Shown here: positions 7,529 to 14,103 of the stretch, piece by piece
Layout: every line of letters starts with the position of its first letter
How positions within the stretch are numbered: position 1 is the first letter of the stretch
Source of the DNA: Acidobacteriaceae bacterium
Lineage (GTDB): Bacteria; Acidobacteriota; Terriglobia; Terriglobales; Acidobacteriaceae
Direction: 5' to 3'
NCBI GenBank assembly: GCA_003133425.1
Contig: PKXI01000125.1
Coordinates: 1-14,103, forward strand
DNA: 14,103 nt
Notes under the pieces: generated by a model
What the model was told of the DNA's origin: nothing
The model's database searches: none
What the model saw: the letters and a program-made list of their open reading frames with translations, nothing else
Made by a program: the position numbers and the translations under genes

Positions 7529-7661
7529 TCCAATCTCCCGCCATTCGCGAGGCCGAAACGGCATCTCCACGCGAGACTTGGCGCCTCTTCCTGACGGTTC
7601 CATTGCGGCCCATTGAATTTTCGATGAGACGTCCGCAATCCCTTAGTATTGAGGCACCACG

Positions 7662-9188
7662 ATGACTCACGACCTGCGCCCCTCCTTACGTTCGCTCACT
7701 CTGACGCCCGTTCTGCTGGCCTGCCTGTTGATTGGTTTTGAGTGCACCTTGCAGGCGCAGGCGCCCCGGCCTGCCCCGCCTGCAAAGACGCACTCCACAA
7801 TTCCTGTGCGGGCAGAGAGCCGCAACATCCCCGCACTTCTCGTCAGTGATATCCACTTTGATCCCTTCCACGATCCGGCCAGGGTGCGGGAGCTGGTCTC
7901 TGCCCCTGTGACCGAGTGGCGGTCAATTCTTTCAGAGCCGCCATCATCCAATCAGGCACAGGCATTTGCCTCGCTCCAGCAGAACTGCAATGCACGCGGC
8001 ATTGACACGCCATTTGCGCTGCTCCACTCCAGCTTGCAAGCCATGAAGGCTCACCAACCAGACGCGAAATTCATGGCGGTGAGCGGCGATCTGATAGCTC
8101 ACGCATTTACGTGCCGTTATTCAACGCTGTTCCCGGATTCGGCGCCCGCTGACTACCAGGCATTCGTCTTGAAGACGCTGAGCTTTGTCGTAGCGGAACT
8201 ACGCGCTACCTTTCCAGGCATGCCCATCTACGCCGGTCTGGGCAATAACGACAGCGGCTGCGGTGACTACCAACTCGATACCGAAAGCGAGTTTCTCTCC
8301 CGGGCCGGCAAGATCATAGCTGAAGGCCTTCCGCCCCTTCAGCAAGAAGGCGCGATCAAGGAGTTTGCAGACGGCGGCTACTACAGCATTACGATGGCAG
8401 AGCCAATGAACGACACGCGCCTCATCATGGTCAACGATCTGTTTTTCTCGCCCAAATACAGCACCTGTGCCGGCAAACCCGACTCGGCTGCGGCCACCCG
8501 GCAACTTTCCTGGCTGCAGCAGCAACTCGCAGAGGCGAGGCAATCGCGCCAAAGGGTCTGGGTTGTGGGTCACATCCCGCCGGGAATAGATCCGTACTCA
8601 ACCATGTCAAGATTCAGAGACGTTTGCGGGGGACAATCGCCGGTCATGTTTTTATCGTCGGACAAGATGGCCGACCTGATGGTTGAATATGCTGACGTAG
8701 TGCAGCTTGGGGTTTTTGGACACACACATATGGATGAAGTGCGTCTTCTGCAGTCTCAGGGTGCGGAGCCGCAGAACGCAGAGGCACATCTGGCAGCCAT
8801 CAAAGTGGTTCCATCCATCTCGCCGGTCGATGGAAATATCCCGTCCTTCACAATCGCCCGCGTCAACCCAGCCTCTGCAGTGCTTGAGAACTTCGAAGTA
8901 ATTGCAGCTTCAAACCAGACCGGTATTGCGACTGTCTGGGCCAAAGAATACGACTTTGCGCAAACCTTCCATCAATCACAGTTCTCACCCTTGACGGTGA
9001 AAAAGATGATTGACGGGTTCAGCCTCGATCATGGCGCAAACACTCCGGCAAGCGAGGCCTATCTCCGCCACTACTTTGTGGGCGACCGCGCAGCGTTGCT
9101 CAGCCCATTCTGGCCGCAGTACGTCTGCGCGCTCAATAATTACACTGCAAAGGGCTACGCCGCGTGCGTTTGCTCCACAACCAAGTAG
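7662..9188 (+). CDS. Secreted acid-sphingomyelinase-like metallophosphoesterase
   Basis: A 508-residue exported calcineurin-like metallophosphoesterase resembling acid sphingomyelinase-like phosphodiesterases. The N-terminus (residues 1-33) is a signal peptide with a hydrophobic LLACLLIGF core and likely cleavage after QAQA. All dinuclear-metal motifs are present in order: D63-I-H65 in VSDIHFDPF, SGD with D143 (H147 nearby), GNND with N195/N196, H304 in VVGHIPPG, and G353-H-T-H356 in VFGHTHMDE. The C-terminal part (about 440-508) contains a Cys-containing tail (YVCALNNYTAKGYAACVC), as in sphingomyelinase relatives. GAGG lies 7 nt before the ATG. The family hydrolyses phosphodiesters such as sphingomyelin or nucleotide pyrophosphates; the exact substrate is unknown. 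It is divergent from the TonB receptor and 24 nt upstream of tryptophanase, almost certainly in one operon. Confidence 0.9.
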   Translation: MTHDLRPSLRSLTLTPVLLACLLIGFECTLQAQAPRPAPPAKTHSTIPVRAESRNIPALLVSDIHFDPFHDPARVRELVSAPVTEWRSILSEPPSSNQAQAFASLQQNCNARGIDTPFALLHSSLQAMKAHQPDAKFMAVSGDLIAHAFTCRYSTLFPDSAPADYQAFVLKTLSFVVAELRATFPGMPIYAGLGNNDSGCGDYQLDTESEFLSRAGKIIAEGLPPLQQEGAIKEFADGGYYSITMAEPMNDTRLIMVNDLFFSPKYSTCAGKPDSAAATRQLSWLQQQLAEARQSRQRVWVVGHIPPGIDPYSTMSRFRDVCGGQSPVMFLSSDKMADLMVEYADVVQLGVFGHTHMDEVRLLQSQGAEPQNAEAHLAAIKVVPSISPVDGNIPSFTIARVNPASAVLENFEVIAASNQTGIATVWAKEYDFAQTFHQSQFSPLTVKKMIDGFSLDHGANTPASEAYLRHYFVGDRAALLSPFWPQYVCALNNYTAKGYAACVCSTTK

Positions 9189-9212
9189 GTATCAGGCCGG
9201 GAGGCTGTTCGA

Positions 9213-10568
9213 ATGCTCTCCAAAACCATCATCGAGCCATTCCGCATTAAAAGCATTGAACCCATTCGCTGGACCACTCGCGAACAGAGAGAGAATCTGC
9301 TCCGCGCCGTCCACTACAACCTGTTCCTGCTCTCGGCCGACGATGTCCTGATCGACCTGCTCACGGATTCTGGCACCGGCGCAATGTCCACGCACCAATG
9401 GGCCGGCGTGATGGAGGGCGACGAGAGCTACGCAGGCAGTAGAAGCTTTGACCACTTCAAGCGCTCCGTACAGGACATATTCGGATTTACCTACGTCATC
9501 CCCACGCACCAGGGTCGAGCGGCGGAACGCATCCTGTTCAACGTAATGTGCAAGAAGGGTGACGTGGTGCCGAACAATACTCATTTCGACACCACGCGCG
9601 CCAATGTGGAGTTTGTTGGGGCCGAAGCCGTAGATCTGCAGATTCCCGAGGCGCGGCAACCCGAGACGCGCCTGCCGTTCAAAGGGAACATGGATGTTGC
9701 GGCGCTGGAGGCCTTGATTACCCGGGTCGGCCGCGAGCGCATTCCGCTGGTCATGCTCACGGTGACCAATAACTCCGGCGGCGGCCAGCCAGTGTCGATG
9801 GAAAACGCGAAGGCTGTTGCCGCTGTATGCCACAAGCACGGCATTCCACTCTACTTCGACGCCTGTCGCTTTGCTGAGAACGCGTATTTCATCAAGTTGC
9901 GTGAGCAGGGTTACGCCAACAAGACGCCAAAGCAGATAGCGCAGGAGATGTTCGCGCTGGGCGACGGCTGCACCATGTCGGCCAAGAAGGACGGCATGGC
10001 CAACATCGGGGGCTTCCTCTGCACCAAAGACGAAATCCTTGCACGGCAGGAGCAGAACCTTCTCATACTGACCGAGGGTTATCCCACTTACGGCGGGCTC
10101 GCCGGTCGGGATCTCGAAGCCGTCGCAATAGGCTTGCAGGAATCGCTCGAGGAAGACTACCTTCGCTACCGGATTGCATCCACGGCTTACCTGGGCAACC
10201 ACATCGCCGAGCACGGTGTTCCCATAGTGCAGCCGCCGGGCGGCCACGCCATCTACATCGACGCGAAGGCGTTTCTGCCGCACATTCCGGTTGAGCAATT
10301 CCCGGGCGTTGCGCTGGCTGCGGAGCTGTACCTGGAAGGCGGCATCCGTTCAGTCGAAATTGGCAGTCTGATGTTTGCCGGTGCCGCGCAGATGGAACTG
10401 GTGCGCCTGGCCATTCCGCGCCGCGTCTACACCCAGAGCCACATCGATTTCGTGGTCGAGGTCATCCTGCGAGTCTGGGAGCGGCGATCCCAAATCAAGG
10501 GCATGCGACTAACCTACGAGGCTCCGTTTCTGCGGCACTTTACCGCACATCTGGAGCCCGTGGCCTGA
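9213..10568 (+). CDS. tnaA: Tryptophanase (L-tryptophan indole-lyase)
   Basis: A 451-residue PLP enzyme of the beta-eliminating lyase family that cleaves tryptophan to indole, pyruvate and ammonia in the cytoplasm. The PLP lysine is K259 in MSAKKDG; D216 and R219 (FDACR) and Y73 (ESYAGS) are the expected cofactor contacts. Three positions that separate tryptophanase from the related tyrosine phenol-lyase are all of the tryptophanase type: D126 in HFDTTR (Thr in the phenol-lyase), I383 in SVEIGS (Arg in the phenol-lyase), and H442 in RHFTAH (Phe in the phenol-lyase). It is about 20 residues shorter than the E. coli enzyme. GGGAGG lies 8 nt before the ATG. The 24-nt gap to the upstream phosphodiesterase gene leaves no room for a TnaC-like leader peptide, so regulation must differ from the enteric tna operon. 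No tryptophan permease gene is next to it. Confidence 0.95.
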   Translation: MLSKTIIEPFRIKSIEPIRWTTREQRENLLRAVHYNLFLLSADDVLIDLLTDSGTGAMSTHQWAGVMEGDESYAGSRSFDHFKRSVQDIFGFTYVIPTHQGRAAERILFNVMCKKGDVVPNNTHFDTTRANVEFVGAEAVDLQIPEARQPETRLPFKGNMDVAALEALITRVGRERIPLVMLTVTNNSGGGQPVSMENAKAVAAVCHKHGIPLYFDACRFAENAYFIKLREQGYANKTPKQIAQEMFALGDGCTMSAKKDGMANIGGFLCTKDEILARQEQNLLILTEGYPTYGGLAGRDLEAVAIGLQESLEEDYLRYRIASTAYLGNHIAEHGVPIVQPPGGHAIYIDAKAFLPHIPVEQFPGVALAAELYLEGGIRSVEIGSLMFAGAAQMELVRLAIPRRVYTQSHIDFVVEVILRVWERRSQIKGMRLTYEAPFLRHFTAHLEPVA

Positions 10569-10580
10569 AGTCTCATTCCG

Positions 10581-11042
10581 CTACTCGTGTCCGATGGCGA
10601 TCACAAAATAATTGGCGCTCGTCTCGCCCACATTCTTGAGACCATGCATCACGTTCGATGCAGCGAAGACCACACCGCCCGGTCCCACGCGCTCTGGTTT
10701 GCCATCGTTGTCGAACTCAAGCGTACCTTCGCGAATCAGCATGAGTTCCGAGTGCCGGTGCTTGTGCGCAGGGTGCGGCATGTGCCCTGGCAGCAGCGTA
10801 GTCTCATGCATTTCCACTTCCTCGCCTGTAGGCAGCACGCCATGCATCACAGCCCGCGACTCCCCGTTCGGTCCCGTCTTCACCGGTAATTGATCGAATT
10901 GAAAAGATCGCTGCGCCGAAAGTACCGGCAACGCGGGCGCTGTTGTCGCTGCTCCAGCGTGGCCCTTAGCCGGCAGGGCGGCGGCCATCGCTGCGAAAGA
11001 CGAAAGTGCTACACAAAGATCGCGACGGTTCATATTCATCAT
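10581..11042 (-). CDS. Exported single-domain cupin protein
   Basis: A 153-residue protein with a Tat-like leader (NRRDLCVALSSFAAMAAALP, residues 5-24) and one cupin barrel. Cupin motif 1 appears as PGHMPHPAHKHRHSE, giving H93, H95 and E99 with G106 closing the motif; motif 2 is PGGVVFAASNVMHGLKN with H133. These four residues form a normal metal site. AGGA lies 8 nt before the first of two adjacent ATGs; the second ATG (11039) or the one two codons later is possible and would not alter the Tat motif. Its function is unknown; cupins of this size may be dioxygenases, isomerases or sensors. It converges on tryptophanase, with 12 nt between the stop codons, and follows the small membrane protein gene by 78 nt on the same strand. 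Confidence 0.88.
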   Translation of the reverse strand: MMNMNRRDLCVALSSFAAMAAALPAKGHAGAATTAPALPVLSAQRSFQFDQLPVKTGPNGESRAVMHGVLPTGEEVEMHETTLLPGHMPHPAHKHRHSELMLIREGTLEFDNDGKPERVGPGGVVFAASNVMHGLKNVGETSANYFVIAIGHE

Positions 11043-11120
11043 GCACAGAATCCTACTACGCGCCGCGGATTCCTGGCATCTTCAGTCGACGTGTTGCCGT
11101 GGTTTTCAAGTTGCCCAAAT

Positions 11121-11477
11121 TTACTCTCGATTTGCTTCCGTCGCGACCGCGATCCGCTTCGATTTCCGATAAACATTCGCAACCGCAAGCGTCCAGCAGG
11201 GAACCAGGTCGACTCCTGGCATGAGTTTGGCAAGGAACGACGGCAGAAACTCCCAGTGCCAGCCAAGCAGGTACGCCAGTACGCCCGCAACACTAAAGTC
11301 GAGAATGTCATCGGCAGGCGACATGGCGCCTTCGACCACCAGGGGAAAAACCACAAGCTGCAGCACATCGGCAACGATAGCCAGAATCATGGCCGTTCGA
11401 AGCCGCGGACCCGCCGAGATTGTGATTGCGCCTTGAGTCAAATCAGCCCGCCATTTCCGTCGTCGTGCCTGCCTCAT
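11121..11477 (-). CDS. Small membrane protein of unknown function
   Basis: A 118-residue protein with a basic N-terminus (MRQARRRKWR) and hydrophobic segments at about residues 29-49 (MILAIVADVLQLVVFPLVV) and 60-74 (DFSVAGVLAYLLGW), plus a weaker one near 90-103 (DLVPCWTLAVANVY), then a basic tail. The acidic SPADDILD between the first two segments and the invariant-looking GWHWEFLP suggest a conserved family. I recognise the pattern as a hypothetical protein of Acidobacteriota but cannot name a family. No Shine-Dalgarno sequence precedes the ATG at 11477; an internal ATG at 11390 (start of the first segment) is the alternative. It is divergent from nfo (44 nt apart) and may be co-transcribed with the cupin gene downstream. 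Confidence 0.75.
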   Translation of the reverse strand: MRQARRRKWRADLTQGAITISAGPRLRTAMILAIVADVLQLVVFPLVVEGAMSPADDILDFSVAGVLAYLLGWHWEFLPSFLAKLMPGVDLVPCWTLAVANVYRKSKRIAVATEANRE

Positions 11478-11521
11478 CTATTTTACGGCGCACAGACAAT
11501 CGCATCTACTAGACTGTTCGC

Positions 11522-12376
11522 ATGGCAATCAGGATTGGGGTACACCTGGGTACGGCGGGCGGAGCTTCAAACGCAGTGGAGAAGGCGCGTGAGATTGGCG
11601 CCAATACCTTTCAAATTTTTTCGTCGAGCCCGCGCATGTGGCGCGCGCCTAAAGTCGACCCGAAACAAGCCGAGCGGATGCGCGAACTGCGCGCCAAACT
11701 CGACGTGAGCCCATTGGTCATCCACACCAGCTATCTGGTAAACGTTTGCAGCCAGTCGGATGAGGTGCGCGAGAAGAGCATCGAGGCTTTTCGTGGAGAG
11801 ATTGAGCGCGCCCTCATGCTCGGCGCGGAATACCTGGTTTTGCATCCGGGCTCGTGGAAGGGACTGACGCGCGAGGAGGGTCTAAAGCTGGCTGCCAGTT
11901 CGATCACACGCGCCATCGATGGGTTGCCATGGCAGGGAACTGGCTTCCATATTCTCATTGAGAACACCGCCGGAGCGGAGTTTTCGCTGGGCGGCAGTTT
12001 TGAACAAGTCGCGGAACTTGTTACGCGGCTGCGGGCGACGGCGCCGGTTGGTGTCTGCCTCGATACTTGCCACACCCACGTAGCCGGCTACGACATGGTC
12101 AGCGCGGATGGCTACGAGGACACGATAGCGAAGGTTGCCGCCACCGTCGGATTCGATGCCGTCCGTGTCTGGCACTGCAACGACGCCAAGGCCGCGCACG
12201 GATCAAAGCTCGACCGGCACGAGCACATAGGGCAGGGAACCATGGGAGTTGACCCGTTCCGGCGTCTGTTGAACGACAAGCGCTTTGCCCATGCAGCCTT
12301 TATTGCCGAGACGCCGGTTGACGAGCCCGGCGACGAGGAGCGCAACGTGCGCGTGCTGAAGAGCCTGGTCAAGTAG
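11522..12376 (+). CDS. nfo: Endonuclease IV (AP endonuclease)
   Basis: A 284-residue TIM-barrel endonuclease, close to the 285 residues of the E. coli enzyme. It incises DNA 5' to abasic sites in base-excision repair. The trinuclear zinc ligands are all visible: H68 (VIHTSYLVN), H108 (LVLHPGS), E147 (LIENTAG), D181 and H184 (CLDTCHTH), H218 (VWHCNDAK), D231 and H233 (KLDRHEHIGQG), and E263 (FIAETP). No Shine-Dalgarno sequence is evident before the ATG, so the message may be leaderless or weakly initiated; the start is set by MAIRIGVHLG, which begins the fold. It precedes leuS by 41 nt on the same strand and is probably co-transcribed with it. Confidence 0.97.
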   Translation: MAIRIGVHLGTAGGASNAVEKAREIGANTFQIFSSSPRMWRAPKVDPKQAERMRELRAKLDVSPLVIHTSYLVNVCSQSDEVREKSIEAFRGEIERALMLGAEYLVLHPGSWKGLTREEGLKLAASSITRAIDGLPWQGTGFHILIENTAGAEFSLGGSFEQVAELVTRLRATAPVGVCLDTCHTHVAGYDMVSADGYEDTIAKVAATVGFDAVRVWHCNDAKAAHGSKLDRHEHIGQGTMGVDPFRRLLNDKRFAHAAFIAETPVDEPGDEERNVRVLKSLVK

Positions 12377-12417
12377 CCCGTCCCGGCATTCATCTCTTCC
12401 GTTTACACTTGAAGAAC

Positions 12418-14103
<1,686 letters not shown>

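Larger units (their letters stand above)
6817..7661. other. 845-nt divergent intergenic region
   Basis: It lies between the divergently transcribed receptor (minus) and metallophosphoesterase (plus). I find no credible gene in it: open frames on the minus strand between about 6833 and 7229 have no recognisable domain or good start. The stretch 6841-7260 would form an unusually long leader for the receptor mRNA if the candidate promoter at 7274-7302 is used. The stretch 7260-7530 is dense in short inverted and direct repeats and poly-T runs, as listed separately. A small inverted repeat CTCTCC/GGAGAG sits at 7178-7191. I could not find a convincing promoter for the plus-strand gene. Confidence 0.6.

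Noticed and set aside
9192..10298. 368-codon minus-strand open frame
   Set aside because: Antisense to tryptophanase, whose motifs are complete; a by-product of high-GC codon use.
9213..10568. Tyrosine phenol-lyase as the identity of the PLP lyase
   Set aside because: The phenol-lyase-specific Thr, Arg and Phe are replaced by the tryptophanase-type D126, I383 and H442.
10890..11708. 272-codon plus-strand open frame
   Set aside because: Crosses the cupin and membrane-protein genes in antisense and overlaps the start of nfo out of frame; composition is Arg/Ser-rich without a domain.

Overview
The window looks like a chromosomal segment of a soil-type Acidobacteriota (Terriglobia-like) genome. 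The main pointers are a very large TonB-dependent receptor with an N-terminal carboxypeptidase-regulatory-like domain (the Oar-like type greatly expanded in that phylum), a LacI-family regulator of the kind often found near such receptors, and a moderately GC-rich coding sequence. The assignment rests on recognising protein families, not on a marker gene. I see no rRNA, tRNA, CRISPR array, insertion sequence or phage gene.

Layout. (1) 1-653, minus strand: a YCII/DGPF-domain protein followed by the start of an ECF sigma factor of the ECF42 type, which meets an in-frame stop after 87 codons at the window edge. Upstream of the pair lies a good match to the ECF42 promoter pattern (TGTCGA, 17 nt, CGTC) and a 15-bp palindrome. 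(2) 654-984: a non-coding gap. (3) 985-6816, minus strand: in transcription order, a TonB-dependent receptor, a secreted PI-PLC-like phosphodiesterase (calcium-dependent PI-PLC-C1 family), and a LacI-type repressor with a GTG start. A hairpin separates receptor and phospholipase, and a 16-bp perfect palindrome lies just after the phospholipase gene. (4) 6817-7661: an 845-nt divergent intergenic region holding a candidate promoter, a LacI-type operator and several short repeats. (5) 7662-10568, plus strand: a secreted acid-sphingomyelinase-like metallophosphoesterase, then 24 nt later a tryptophanase. (6) 10581-11477, minus strand: a Tat-exported-looking cupin and, upstream of it, a small membrane protein of unknown function. 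(7) 11522-14103, plus strand: endonuclease IV (nfo) and the first 562 codons of leucyl-tRNA synthetase (leuS), which runs off the window.

How the genes may work together: the centre resembles an accessory nutrient-scavenging locus. Two different secreted phosphodiesterases of lipid-headgroup-cleaving families lie in arms that are transcribed away from one control region. One arm also carries an outer-membrane TonB receptor and a LacI-type sugar-sensing repressor. A reasonable inference is capture of phospholipid or phosphodiester headgroups (inositol phosphate, phosphocholine-like compounds) or of their sugar parts. The tryptophanase, which yields indole, pyruvate and ammonia, is an unexpected partner in that operon. 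The outer segments (sigma/YCII, nfo-leuS) look like ordinary stress-response and housekeeping genes.
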